Shown here one piece after another: positions 37,380 to 49,772 of a stretch of DNA of 64,000 bases. Made by a program: the position numbers and the translations under genes. The stretch is taken from contig NZ_LR594659.1 of assembly GCF_901827155.1 (NCBI RefSeq), forward strand, positions 4,526,001 through 4,590,000, in the 5' to 3' direction. Each line of letters begins with the position of its first letter. The first letter of the stretch is position 1. The stretch is from Variovorax sp. PBL-H6 (GTDB lineage: Bacteria; Pseudomonadota; Gammaproteobacteria; Burkholderiales; Burkholderiaceae_C). The notes beneath the pieces were generated by a model. It was given only the letters and a program-made list of their open reading frames with translations, did not search any database and was not told where the DNA came from.

Positions 37380-37982
37380 CTATTCGGCCGGCTTCTCGCC
37401 GGCGTCCGCGTCGGGCGTGTCGTCCTTCTTGCCGAAACCCATCTTGCGCATCAGGCCTGCCATCTTGCCGGTCTTCTCGGAGGACTCTCCAGCCTGCGCC
37501 TCGGTACTCTCGACAGCGGGAGGCGGACCGTAGCGCGCCTGCATCTCGGCCTCGAAGCGCTTGAAGAAGTCGTCGGCCGTCGACTTGGCCGCGCCGTCGA
37601 TCAGGCGCTGGCCCAGCTGCGCGATCTTGCCGCCGACCTGCGCCTGCACCGTGTAGTCGAGCTCGCACGCCGAATCGGTGCCGTCCACCGGCTTGAGCGT
37701 CACGCCCGACGAGCCCTTGGCGAAGCCGGCCACGCCGCCCTGCCCTTCGAAGGAGAGCTTGTAGCTGTCGGGAGGCGTGATGTCGGCGAGCCTGACCTTG
37801 CCATTGAACTTGGCCGAGACCGGGCCGATCTTCACGGCCAGCGCCACCGTGTATTCGTTGTCGCCGACGGGCTCGAACTTGTCGCAGCCGGGGATGCACT
37901 TCTTGAGCGTCTCCGGATCGTTGAGCGCCTCCCAGGCCTGCTGCTGCGTGATCGGGAGGCGGCGGTTGCCGAGCATTTCCAT
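37380..37982 (-). CDS. coxG: CoxG-family SRPBCC protein
   Basis: 200 aa. MEMLGNRRLPITQQQAWEALNDPETLKKCIPGC is the typical CoxG start, followed by a START/SRPBCC fold with DGTDSACELDYTVQAQVGGKIAQLGQRLI. The C-terminal ~45 residues are a charged tail. CoxG is thought to recruit the Mo hydroxylase to the membrane or quinone pool. The ATG at 37982 is chosen over one eight codons upstream because of the conserved N-terminus. It lies 20 bp downstream of coxE. Confidence 0.9.
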   Translation of the reverse strand: MEMLGNRRLPITQQQAWEALNDPETLKKCIPGCDKFEPVGDNEYTVALAVKIGPVSAKFNGKVRLADITPPDSYKLSFEGQGGVAGFAKGSSGVTLKPVDGTDSACELDYTVQAQVGGKIAQLGQRLIDGAAKSTADDFFKRFEAEMQARYGPPPAVESTEAQAGESSEKTGKMAGLMRKMGFGKKDDTPDADAGEKPAE

Positions 37983-38002
37983 GATGGTTCCTTTGTTCTT
38001 CG

Positions 38003-39196
38003 TCAACGGCCGCAGCGCATCAGTGCCGCAAGGCTGGAGGCCAGTTGTTCCAGTGCGTTGAGATTGTGGACCGCGAGCATCGCGTCCGCATGGCGGTGCA
38101 GCACCGCAGCCCCGCGCGCCAGCGGGGCATAGCCTTCATAGCGCAGCAAAGGGTTGAGCCACAGCACGCGCCGCGAATGGCGCTTGAGCCACAGCAGCTC
38201 GCGCTCCAGCACCTCGGGCTCGCCGGTGTCGAGGCCGTCGCTGATCACCAGCACGAGCGTGCGGCGGCCCGTCAATCGGCGCGCGTGGTGCCGGTGCAGC
38301 TCGGCCAGCGACGAGCCCAGGCGCGTACCGCCTGCGAAATCGGCGATCGCCTCGCCGGCCGCGCGCAGCATCACGTCGGTATCGGCGATGCGGAAGGCCG
38401 GGGTCAGGTCCGTCAGCTGCGTGCCGAAGGCGAACACGTCGCGCCGCCCGGCGCGGCGCGTCGCCGCATGCAGGAAGGCCAGCAACAGGCGCGCATAACG
38501 CTCCATCGACCCGGAGACATCGATCAGCACCAAGAGGGGCAGCGGCTGCGTACGCCGCGCAAGCCGCGGCAGGCGCAGCATCTCGCCGCCCGTGCGGCCC
38601 GCTTCGTGCCAGACGCCCGGCCAGTTCATGCGCGAATGGGCACCCGCGTTGCCGGCCGCGTGCAAGCGACGGGCGGCGATGGTGGGCACCGGCAGCGCAA
38701 CGTCGCGCGCCAGCCGCTCGACCAGGCGGTACTCGGCGGCGCCCAGCGCGTTGAAGTCGGCATGGTGCATGCGCTGGCGGTCGCTGGCGGTCATGGCGGC
38801 ATCGAAGTCGACCTCGCGCTCGGTCTGGGCAGCCTGCACGGTCTCGCGCGGCGCGGCAAGCGCCTCGCGCACGCGCGGCCGGCGCTTCGAGGGCTCGGCC
38901 TTTCCTTCGGCGCTCGGCAGCATCTGCGCGAGCAGCTTGGCGGCGAGCTCGGGGTCGCGGAACCATGCATCGAAGAGCTCGCGGAAAACCCCGCGGTCCT
39001 GTTCACGGCTGATCATCACGGCCTCCATCGCGGCGGCGAGATCGGGCCGGCTTTGCACGCCCACGAGCATCGCCGCTTCGGCCGCGAGGGCGATGCGGGC
39101 CGAATCGGTTCGCACGCCGGCGCGCCGCAGTGCACGGCCGAAGCCGGCCATGTTGTCGGCGAGCTTGCCGCGGCGAGCGTCACCGAGTTGCTGCAT
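38003..39196 (-). CDS. coxE: CoxE-family von Willebrand factor A domain protein
   Basis: 397 aa. The VWA domain is in the C-terminal half, with the MIDAS motif LIDVSGSMERYARLLLAF, and later VISDGLDTGEPEVLERELLWL. In Oligotropha, CoxE works with the AAA+ protein CoxD to assemble the Cu/Mo active site. Its ATG directly abuts the coxD stop (TGA-ATG), so translation is coupled. Length is normal for the family. Confidence 0.92.
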   Translation of the reverse strand: MQQLGDARRGKLADNMAGFGRALRRAGVRTDSARIALAAEAAMLVGVQSRPDLAAAMEAVMISREQDRGVFRELFDAWFRDPELAAKLLAQMLPSAEGKAEPSKRRPRVREALAAPRETVQAAQTEREVDFDAAMTASDRQRMHHADFNALGAAEYRLVERLARDVALPVPTIAARRLHAAGNAGAHSRMNWPGVWHEAGRTGGEMLRLPRLARRTQPLPLLVLIDVSGSMERYARLLLAFLHAATRRAGRRDVFAFGTQLTDLTPAFRIADTDVMLRAAGEAIADFAGGTRLGSSLAELHRHHARRLTGRRTLVLVISDGLDTGEPEVLERELLWLKRHSRRVLWLNPLLRYEGYAPLARGAAVLHRHADAMLAVHNLNALEQLASSLAALMRCGR

Positions 39197-40123
<927 letters not shown>

Positions 40124-40132
40124 CCGGAAAGC

Positions 40133-40924
40133 TTAGCCCAATGCCTTGCGCACTGCGCGCTGCGTCAACACGCTGATCAGATTGGCGCGGTAGGCAGCCG
40201 TCGCATGCAGGTCGCTGTTGAGCTCGCTCGCGTCGATCTTCACGCCGGCCGCGGCCTCGGGCGTGAAGCTCTTGCCCAGCGCCTCTTCGAGTCCCTTGTG
40301 GCGGAACACGCCATTGCCCGCGCCGGTGACGGCCACGCGCACCCCCGCATCGCCCTGGGTCACGAAGATGCCGACCAGCGGGAAGTTGGAGGCCTTCTGC
40401 CGCAGCTTCTCGTAGGCCGCGCGCTTCGGGACCGGGAAGCGGACCGCGGTGATCAGCTCGTCCTCTCCCAAGGCTGTCGCGAACAGGCCCTGGAAGAAGT
40501 CGTCGGCCGCGATCTCGCGCTTGCTGGTGATGACGGTGGCGCCCGAGCCCAGCACGGCGCTCGGGTAGCAGGCCGACGGATCGTTGTTGGCCAGCGAGCC
40601 GCCGAGGGTGCCCATGGCGCGGACCTGGCGGTCGCCGATATGGTCGGCGAGCCAGGCCAGGGCCGGGAAGGCGGCCTTGATCTCCGCGTTGGCGCCGACA
40701 TCGAGATGGCGCGTCATCGCGCCGATCACGAAGGCATTGCCCTCCTTCCTGATGCCGGCCAGCTCCTGGATGCCGCCGAGATCGACCAGTTGCTCGGGCG
40801 CCGCGAGGCGCAGCTTCATCGAGGCCAGCAGGGTCTGGCCGCCGGCCAGCAGCTTGCCGCCGGCACCCGCCAGCTTTGCCGCATCCGCCACGGTGGCGGG
40901 ACGTTCGAGGGTAAAGGCATACAT
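40133..40924 (-). CDS. coxM: Mo-hydroxylase FAD-binding medium subunit (CoxM-like)
   Basis: 263 aa. FAD-binding motifs of the medium subunit are present: KLLAGGQTLLASMKLRLAAP near residue 25, and MGTLGGSLANNDPSACYPSAVLG near 105. Electrons from the Mo site pass through the [2Fe-2S] clusters to this FAD and then to the respiratory chain. The ATG at 40924 gives MYAFTLERPATVADA, the standard start. It lies 17 bp after coxL. Confidence 0.92.
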   Translation of the reverse strand: MYAFTLERPATVADAAKLAGAGGKLLAGGQTLLASMKLRLAAPEQLVDLGGIQELAGIRKEGNAFVIGAMTRHLDVGANAEIKAAFPALAWLADHIGDRQVRAMGTLGGSLANNDPSACYPSAVLGSGATVITSKREIAADDFFQGLFATALGEDELITAVRFPVPKRAAYEKLRQKASNFPLVGIFVTQGDAGVRVAVTGAGNGVFRHKGLEEALGKSFTPEAAAGVKIDASELNSDLHATAAYRANLISVLTQRAVRKALG

Positions 40925-40941
40925 GTTCGATTTCCTCCGTG

Positions 40942-43386
<2,445 letters not shown>

Positions 43387-43397
43387 GGTGGTGCTCC

Positions 43398-43892
43398 TTA
43401 TGCCGTGGCCGAGGTCTGGGCCGGCGCTGCCGCCATGGCCTCGCCGCCCATCTGCACGGCCTTGACGATGTTCTGGTAGCCGGTGCAGCGGCACAGGTTG
43501 CCGTCCAGCAGCTCGCGGATCTCGGTCTCGCTGGCCTTGGGGTGGTGGGTGCACAGGTCGATGGCGCTCATCACCATGCCCGGGGTGCAGAAGCCGCACT
43601 GCAGGCCGTGGCACTCCTTGAAAGCCGCCTGCATCGGATGCAGCGTGCCGTCTGATTGGGCAATGCCTTCGATGGTGGTGATGGTCTTGCCCGCCATCTG
43701 GCCCACCAGCACGTTGCATGACTTGACCGCCCGGCCATCGACCAGGATCGTGCAGGCGCCGCACTGCGCCGTGTCGCAGCCTACGTGGGTGCCCGTGAGG
43801 TTGAGGCGCTCGCGGATCGCTTGCACGAGGAAGGTGTTGGGAGGTGCATCGACCGTGACTGCGCGGCCGTTGACCGTGAATGAAACCTGCAT
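43398..43892 (-). CDS. coxS: Mo-hydroxylase [2Fe-2S] small subunit (CoxS-like)
   Basis: 164 aa. The plant-type ferredoxin cluster is bound by [16 protein letters not shown]...C, and the second cluster by QCGFCTPGM and CRCTGYQNI. It transfers electrons from the Mo centre to the FAD subunit. It is the first gene of the operon coxS-L-M-D-E-G-xdhC. A palindromic site lies about 70-90 bp upstream of its ATG at 43892. A Pro/Ala-rich C-terminal tail ([15 protein letters not shown]) is not essential to the fold. Confidence 0.94.
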   Translation of the reverse strand: MQVSFTVNGRAVTVDAPPNTFLVQAIRERLNLTGTHVGCDTAQCGACTILVDGRAVKSCNVLVGQMAGKTITTIEGIAQSDGTLHPMQAAFKECHGLQCGFCTPGMVMSAIDLCTHHPKASETEIRELLDGNLCRCTGYQNIVKAVQMGGEAMAAAPAQTSATA

Positions 43893-44203
43893 GTGGCTCT
43901 CTCCGTTTTTGGTGATGGCTGGATTCGGACATCGCATGTTGGACGCCGGCCGGGGACGCAGCCCTAGGCAAAACCCTAGGGCTTGTCATGCCATGGATCG
44001 AGGGCGGCCCCGCCGCCGGGGCGCGGCGCATTTGCATGCTTCCTCTAATCCGCATCAGGATTTCGCGGATACAGTCTCGCCGTTTGCGCGTGCGTTTGGG
44101 AGAGCTTGCCCTCCTTGCTCGGCATTCCCGCCACATCGACCCTGCCCCCTAAAAGACGCGTACCAACGCGCGCGGGCTCTCCACCCAACTCGAAAGTTTC
44201 GTC
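43893..44203. other. Divergent promoter region between the cox operon and the autotransporter
   Basis: These 311 bp hold no credible gene. They contain the cox operon promoter (leftward), a perfect palindrome at 43961-43982, and the upstream region of the autotransporter (rightward). The weak SD GAAAG before the autotransporter ATG is the only translation signal seen. No terminator or riboswitch structure is evident. Confidence 0.6.
43961..43982. promoter_or_regulatory. Perfect inverted repeat upstream of coxS, candidate activator site
   Basis: GCCCTAGG and CCTAGGGC flank the 6-nt spacer CAAAAC. Each arm also contains the palindrome CCTAGG. It lies 69-90 bp upstream of the coxS start, in the position expected for an activator of a sigma-70 promoter. 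The binding protein is unknown. Confidence 0.5.
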
Positions 44204-47200
44204 ATGAACAGAATGCATCGCAGTCTTTGGAGTCCCGCACTGGGCGCCTGGGTCGCCGTCCCCGAAAACGTTCGCGCGCGAGGCAAACGCGGCGGCAGCG
44301 CGAGGATTGGCGCGGCCCGTCTCGGCTTGCTTGCGAGTGCCTGCTTGCTCGGCTGGTCCGCACCATCGGCCTTCGCCTGCAATGCAAGCGACACCGGCAC
44401 GTTGGCCAGCTGCATTGCCAACGTCGCCACGGACAGCACGATCACGCTCACGGCCGACATCACGCTCACGGCCAGCATCGGCGTGCTGAATGGCAATGCA
44501 GCGATCGACGGCAATGGCCACACCCTGGATGGCGCCAATACCTACCGTGGGTTCTTTATTGGCGCCGGCACGGCGAGCATCAGCAATCTGACGATGCAGA
44601 GCCTGCGGGCCCAGGGCGGGCAGGGTGGGCAGGGTCTCTCCGGCGGCGGTGGCGGCATGGGCGCAGGCGCGGCGGTGTTCGTGGCCCAGGGCGCGGCCGC
44701 AGATTTGAGGGACGTGACCATCTTCGGCAACCGCGCAATCGGAGGTAACGGTGGCGACGCCACCAGCCCGCTGCTCGACCTCAATGGTCAAGGCGGCGGG
44801 GGCGGGATGGGCGGCAGTGGAGGCGGCGGCGTGACATTGGGCACCGGGGTTGGCAACGGAGGCGGCGGCTTGTTCGGCGACGGCGCCAGCGCCAGTGCCG
44901 GGAACCTGCTCGTGGGTGGCAACGGTGGTGGGCCGAATGGCGGTGCAGGCAACAGCGGAAATGGCGGCATTGGCGGCGCCTACTCCGGTGGCGGTGGTGG
45001 TGGCTTCAACGGCGTTGCTGTGAGCACCCATGGCGGAGCCGGCGGATTGGGCGGCGGCGGCGGCGGCAGCGGAGCCTGGGGATTCGACGGCGTCGGAGGG
45101 CGCGGAGGATTTGGAGGCGGCGGCGGCGCTGGCAATGCGATCGGGGGAGTGGGCGGCTTCGGCGGCGGTGGCGGCGGAGCCGCCGGGATCGGCACGGCCG
45201 CCGGTGGCTTCGGGGGTGGCGACGGTGGAGCGCTGATCGGTGGTGGCGTCTTGGGTGCCGGTGGAGGCGGCGCCGGCATGGGCGGTGCGGTCTTCGTCAT
45301 GGAAGGGGGTTCGCTCACCTGGAGTGGTGCCTCCCAGGTCAGCGGCAACAGCGTGGTTGCCGGCGTGCGGGGCAATGGCGGCCGAGGGCAGGACGGCTCG
45401 GCCTTCGGCGCGGGCATTTTCATGCAGGGTACGGGCACGCTCGCCTTCATGTCCGACGCCGGTGCCACGCAGACCGTGGCCGACGCGATCGCCGACCAGA
45501 CCGGCTCCGACGGCACCGGCTCGAATGCCGGCAGCATCGGCCTCATCCAGCGCGGCGCCGGGCGACTGGTCCTGTCGGGCGCCAACACCTACAGCGGCGG
45601 CACCACGATCTCGGCCGGTACGCTTTCGGTCGCGGGCGACGCCAACCTCGGCGCAGTTTCTGGCGCGCTCACCTTCGACGGCGGGACGCTGCAAGTCACC
45701 GGGACCGCATTCACGTCCATCGCGCGCGGCATCAACTGGGGTGCCAGCGGCGGCGGCTTCGACATCGTCGATGGCAATGCCCGCTTCAGCGTCGCTCAAG
45801 CGCTCACCGGGACGGGCGGCTTGATCAAGCAGGGTGCGGGTACGCTGGTGCTGTCGGGCGCCAATGCCTACACGGGCGGCACCACCAACAATGCCGGCAC
45901 CTTGGTGCTCGACGCCACGGCGACGCTGGCGGGTCCGGTCGTCAACAACGCAACCCTTGATATCGCCAGTGCCAACACCGCGGCCATCACCACCATCCAG
46001 AACAATGCCGCGCTGAACTTTCGGGGTGCGGGTTCGGCGGGCCAGGCGGCCATCACCAACAACGCGACGACGGACTTCTTCGACACCGCGACGGCCGGCA
46101 GTGCCGTCATCACCACCGCCGCCAACGCAGCGACCCGCTTCCATGATCGAAGCTCCATGGCCCAGGCCAGGTTCGTCACGGCCGCTGGCGGTGTTGTCGA
46201 CTTCTCGCAAAGCGCCGGCGCCGCTGGGGATGGCCAGCTGTCGGCAGGCTCCATCGAAGGAGCGGGCCGATATGCCCTCGGCGCCAACCAGCTCACGGTC
46301 GGCGGCAACGGCCTGTCGACGGTGGCGAGTGGAGCAATCGACGGGGCCGGTGGCTCGCTGATCAAGACAGGCACCGGCACCTTGAGCCTCAGCGGCGCCA
46401 ACAGCTACAGCGGCGGCACCACGATCTCGGCCGGTACGCTGTCGGTCGCGGGCGACGCCAACCTCGGCGCAGTTTCTGGCGCGCTCACCTTCGACGGCGG
46501 GACGCTGCAAGTCACCGGGACCGCATTCACGTCCATCGCGCGCGGCATCAACTGGGGTGCCAGCGGCGGCGGCTTCGACATCGTCGATGGCAATGCCCGC
46601 TTCAGCGTCGCTCAAGCGCTCACCGGGACGGGCGGCTTGATCAAGCAGGGTGCGGGTACGCTGGTGCTGTCGGGCGCCGATGCCTACACAGGCGGCACCA
46701 CCAACAATGCCGGCACCTTGGTGCTCGACGCCATGGCGACGCTGGCGGGTCCGGTCGTCAACAACGCAACCCTTGATATCGCCAGTGCCAACACCGCGGC
46801 CATCACCACCATCCAGAACAATGCCGCGCTGAACTTTCGGGGTGCGGGTTCGGCGGGCCAGGCGGCCATCACCAACAACGCGACGACGGACTTCTTCGAC
46901 ACCGCGACGGCCGGCAGTGCCGTCATCACCACCGCCGCCAACGCAGCGACCCGCTTCCATGATCGAAGCTCCATGGCCCAGGCCAGGTTCGTCACGGCCG
47001 CTGGCGGTGTTGTCGACTTCTCGCAAAGCGCCGGCGCCGCTGGGGATGGCCAGCTGTCGGCAGGCTCCATCGAAGGAGCGGGCCGATATGCCCTCGGCGC
47101 CAACCAGCTCACGGTCGGCGGCAACGGCCTGTCGACGGTGGCGAGTGGAGCAATCGACGGGGTCGGTGGCTCGCTGATCAAGACAGGCACCGGCACCTTG

Positions 47201-49363
47201 AGCCTCAGCGGCGCCAACAGCTACAGCGGCGGCACCACTGTGACGAGTGGCACGATGTCGATCTCCGCGGACGGGAACCTGGGCGCCGCGCCGGGATCGC
47301 TGAACCTCGATGGCGGCATGCTGCGGACCACCGCCGACCTCACCATGAACCGTGCCACGACGCTCGACACGCGCAACGGCACGATCGAAACACTCGCAGG
47401 TACGACGCTGATCCAGCAGGGCGGGGTCGGCGGCGCAGGCGGTTTGATCAAGACCGGCGCCGGCACCTTGACCCTCACTGGCGAGAACAGCTACAGAGGC
47501 GGCACCGACCTCAAGCAAGGCAGCCTCGCCGTCGGCAACAACAGTGCGCTGGGCACCGGCCAACTCGCCATGCACGAAGGCACCACGTTGCGCTTTGCCG
47601 CCGATGGCCTCGACCTGGCCAATCCCATCGCCTTCACCGACGCGGTCGATCCCGCCATCGACACCGGCCCCTTCACCGCCACCCTCACCGGCGCCATCAC
47701 CGGGCCTGGGGACTTGAGCAAGTTGGGAAGCGGCACCCTCGTCCTCGCGGGCGCCAACACCTACAGCGGCGCCACCGCCGTCACCGGAGGCACCCTGCGC
47801 GCGGGTGCTGCCAACACCTTCAGTGCGGCCTCCGCCCACGGCGTCGCCTCCGGTGCCACGCTCGATCTCGCCGGCTTCAGCCAGAGCATCGCTGGCCTCG
47901 CCAATGCCGGCACCGTCTCCCTCATCGGCGCAACACCGGGCACCACCCTCGCCGTCACCGGCCCCTATGTGGGCAACAACGGCCTGCTGCGCCTGGGCAC
48001 GTTTCTCGGAGACAGCACCAGTGCCAGCGACCGGCTCGTCCTCAGCGGCCCGAGTGCCGTCGCCAGCGGGCGCACCACCGTGCAGGTCGTCAACCTCGGC
48101 GGCCTCGGGGCGCTCACCATCGGCAACGGCATCGAACTGATCAGTGCGCTCAACGGCGCCGCCACCACTGCGCAGAGCACGAAAGATGCCTTTGCCCTGC
48201 AGGGCGGCCATGTGGATGCGGGGGCGTACGAATACCGCCTGCAGGCGGGCGATGCCGCAGGCGCCGGAGAGAACTGGTACCTGCGCTCCACCAGCACCAT
48301 CATCCCGCCGCCGCAGCCCGCGCCTCCCGCGCCACCGGCCCTGCCAGCCCCTCCTGCGGCCGCCCCCATCCAGGTGCCGACCTACCGCGCCGAGGTGCCC
48401 CTGTTCGCGGCCCTGCCCGAGCAACTGCGCCAGGGCAACCTGGCCATGCTCGGCAACCTGCACCAGCGCATCGGCGACGACGACGTGCGCTCGGCGGCCG
48501 GCGCCCAGACCACCGCTGCAGCCTCCGCCACCGGCGAGCGCCGCGCCTGGGGCCGCGTGCTCAGCACGGGCCTGAACATCCAGCAGGGCGGCACCGTCAG
48601 CCCGCAAAGCGACGGCCGCTTGAGCGGCCTGCAGGCCGGCACCGACCTGTGGACCCACGCCAATTGGCGCGCCGGCCTCTACGTCGGCCAGCTCGACGGC
48701 GACATGCAGGTCAAGGGTTTCGCGCGCGGCATCGCCAATCTCACCGTGGGCAGCAACGACCTGCGCAGCCAGTACCTGGGCGGCTATGCCACCTACACCG
48801 ATACCAGCGGCTTCTACGCCGACGGCGTGCTGCAGGCCGGGCGCCACCGCTACGAGGTCAAGCCGCAGGCCAACCTGCGCACCCGGGGCAAGGCCAGCAG
48901 CCTGAGTGCCTCGCTGGAGATCGGCCAGTCCTTCGCGCTGGGCGAGGGCTGGCAGATCGAGCCGCAGGCGCAGCTGGTGCACCAGCGGGTGGACGTCGAC
49001 GACGTCGACATCGCCGGGGCGCGCGTGCAGCAGGAACGAGACGGCAGCTGGCTCGCCCGCGTGGGGGTGCGCGTGAAAGGCGATATCGCCACCAGTGCAG
49101 GCCGGCTGCAGCCCTATGGCCGGGTGAACCTGTACCGCGCCTCGGGCGGCAACGACAGCACCCGCTTCATCAATCCTGCGGCCATCACGGCGATCGACAG
49201 CAGCACCGGCAGCACCTCCACCGAACTGGCAACCGGCTTCACGCTGTCGCTGAGCGAATCGACCAGCCTCTACAGCGAAGTCGGCAAGCTGTGGGCCTCA
49301 GGTGGAGACACCCGCGTGAAGTCGCAGCTGAATGCTTCGGCGGGGCTGCGGGTGCACTGGTAG
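44204..49363 (+). CDS. Large autotransporter with beta-helix passenger and C-terminal barrel
   Basis: 1719 aa. An extended signal peptide (MNRMHRSLWSPALGAWVAVPEN, then a hydrophobic core ending APSAFA) is typical of long type V secreted proteins. Residues about 130-420 are extremely Gly-rich. From about 450 come autotransporter-associated beta-strand repeats (LVLSGANTYSGGTTISAGTLSV and variants), including two almost identical 272-residue units. A Pro-rich linker near 1366 (PPPQPAPPAPPALPAPP) leads to a barrel (about 1440-1719) ending in Trp. It probably exposes an adhesin-like passenger at the surface. No protease or lipase motif is seen in the passenger. Confidence 0.9.
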   Translation: MNRMHRSLWSPALGAWVAVPENVRARGKRGGSARIGAARLGLLASACLLGWSAPSAFACNASDTGTLASCIANVATDSTITLTADITLTASIGVLNGNAAIDGNGHTLDGANTYRGFFIGAGTASISNLTMQSLRAQGGQGGQGLSGGGGGMGAGAAVFVAQGAAADLRDVTIFGNRAIGGNGGDATSPLLDLNGQGGGGGMGGSGGGGVTLGTGVGNGGGGLFGDGASASAGNLLVGGNGGGPNGGAGNSGNGGIGGAYSGGGGGGFNGVAVSTHGGAGGLGGGGGGSGAWGFDGVGGRGGFGGGGGAGNAIGGVGGFGGGGGGAAGIGTAAGGFGGGDGGALIGGGVLGAGGGGAGMGGAVFVMEGGSLTWSGASQVSGNSVVAGVRGNGGRGQDGSAFGAGIFMQGTGTLAFMSDAGATQTVADAIADQTGSDGTGSNAGSIGLIQRGAGRLVLSGANTYSGGTTISAGTLSVAGDANLGAVSGALTFDGGTLQVTGTAFTSIARGINWGASGGGFDIVDGNARFSVAQALTGTGGLIKQGAGTLVLSGANAYTGGTTNNAGTLVLDATATLAGPVVNNATLDIASANTAAITTIQNNAALNFRGAGSAGQAAITNNATTDFFDTATAGSAVITTAANAATRFHDRSSMAQARFVTAAGGVVDFSQSAGAAGDGQLSAGSIEGAGRYALGANQLTVGGNGLSTVASGAIDGAGGSLIKTGTGTLSLSGANSYSGGTTISAGTLSVAGDANLGAVSGALTFDGGTLQVTGTAFTSIARGINWGASGGGFDIVDGNARFSVAQALTGTGGLIKQGAGTLVLSGADAYTGGTTNNAGTLVLDAMATLAGPVVNNATLDIASANTAAITTIQNNAALNFRGAGSAGQAAITNNATTDFFDTATAGSAVITTAANAATRFHDRSSMAQARFVTAAGGVVDFSQSAGAAGDGQLSAGSIEGAGRYALGANQLTVGGNGLSTVASGAIDGVGGSLIKTGTGTLSLSGANSYSGGTTVTSGTMSISADGNLGAAPGSLNLDGGMLRTTADLTMNRATTLDTRNGTIETLAGTTLIQQGGVGGAGGLIKTGAGTLTLTGENSYRGGTDLKQGSLAVGNNSALGTGQLAMHEGTTLRFAADGLDLANPIAFTDAVDPAIDTGPFTATLTGAITGPGDLSKLGSGTLVLAGANTYSGATAVTGGTLRAGAANTFSAASAHGVASGATLDLAGFSQSIAGLANAGTVSLIGATPGTTLAVTGPYVGNNGLLRLGTFLGDSTSASDRLVLSGPSAVASGRTTVQVVNLGGLGALTIGNGIELISALNGAATTAQSTKDAFALQGGHVDAGAYEYRLQAGDAAGAGENWYLRSTSTIIPPPQPAPPAPPALPAPPAAAPIQVPTYRAEVPLFAALPEQLRQGNLAMLGNLHQRIGDDDVRSAAGAQTTAAASATGERRAWGRVLSTGLNIQQGGTVSPQSDGRLSGLQAGTDLWTHANWRAGLYVGQLDGDMQVKGFARGIANLTVGSNDLRSQYLGGYATYTDTSGFYADGVLQAGRHRYEVKPQANLRTRGKASSLSASLEIGQSFALGEGWQIEPQAQLVHQRVDVDDVDIAGARVQQERDGSWLARVGVRVKGDIATSAGRLQPYGRVNLYRASGGNDSTRFINPAAITAIDSSTGSTSTELATGFTLSLSESTSLYSEVGKLWASGGDTRVKSQLNASAGLRVHW
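45591..47222 (+). repeat. 816-bp near-identical tandem duplication within the autotransporter
   Basis: Two direct copies, about 45591-46406 and 46407-47222, have only a handful of base differences seen by eye (for example CTTTCG/CTGTCG, GCCAATGCC/GCCGATGCC, GCCACGGCG/GCCATGGCG, GGGGCCGGT/GGGGTCGGT). 816 is divisible by 3, so the frame is kept and 272 residues are duplicated. The boundary sequence TACAGCGGCGGCACCAC recurs at the start of each copy and after the second, consistent with unequal recombination. Confidence 0.92.
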
Positions 49364-49444
49364 ATGCGCTCGTCAGCCACGACCGACGCCCGGCGCCGAA
49401 GTCCCCGCGCACACCGGCGGGCCACGCCGTCCGAAAATCATGCG

Positions 49445-49771
49445 ATGAACACAAACTACGCAAGCACCGAGCCCTCGCGCGCGGAGGTCGACGGCCTCCC
49501 CGGCCCGACGCTCGTCGAATTTGGCGCCCCCTGGTGCGGCATCTGCAAGGCGGCGCAGCCGCTGATCGCCCAGGCGCTGGACGGCGCGAAGCCGCTGCGC
49601 CACCTGAAGATCGAGGACGGCAGCGGCCGGCCGCTGGGCCGTTCCTACGGCATCAAGCTCTGGCCCACGCTGATCTTCCTGCGCGACGGGCAGGAAGTCG
49701 GGCGGCTGGTGCGTCCCACCAGCGTGGACGCGATCTCGGACGAACTGACTCGCCTCGCCCAGCCTGCCTAG
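49445..49771 (+). CDS. Thioredoxin-family protein with a CGIC active site
   Basis: 108 aa. A single thioredoxin fold has the redox motif FGAPWCGICKAAQPLI and the cis-Pro in LWPTLIFLRDGQEVGRLV. Classical thioredoxins carry CGPC; Ile in place of Pro usually changes the redox potential. No signal peptide, so it is cytoplasmic. The ATG at 49445 is preferred to upstream codons in the same frame, since the family N-terminus begins shortly before TLVEFGAPWC. It stops 1 bp before the convergent aspA stop. Confidence 0.85.
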   Translation: MNTNYASTEPSRAEVDGLPGPTLVEFGAPWCGICKAAQPLIAQALDGAKPLRHLKIEDGSGRPLGRSYGIKLWPTLIFLRDGQEVGRLVRPTSVDAISDELTRLAQPA

Positions 49772-49772
49772 G

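Noticed and set aside
44045-48982. 1645-codon open frame antisense to the autotransporter
   Set aside because: It is a by-product of the repetitive, GC-rich sense codons. The translation is low-complexity (Gly/Ala/Arg-rich) with no domain, and the sense strand has a clear signal peptide, repeats and barrel.
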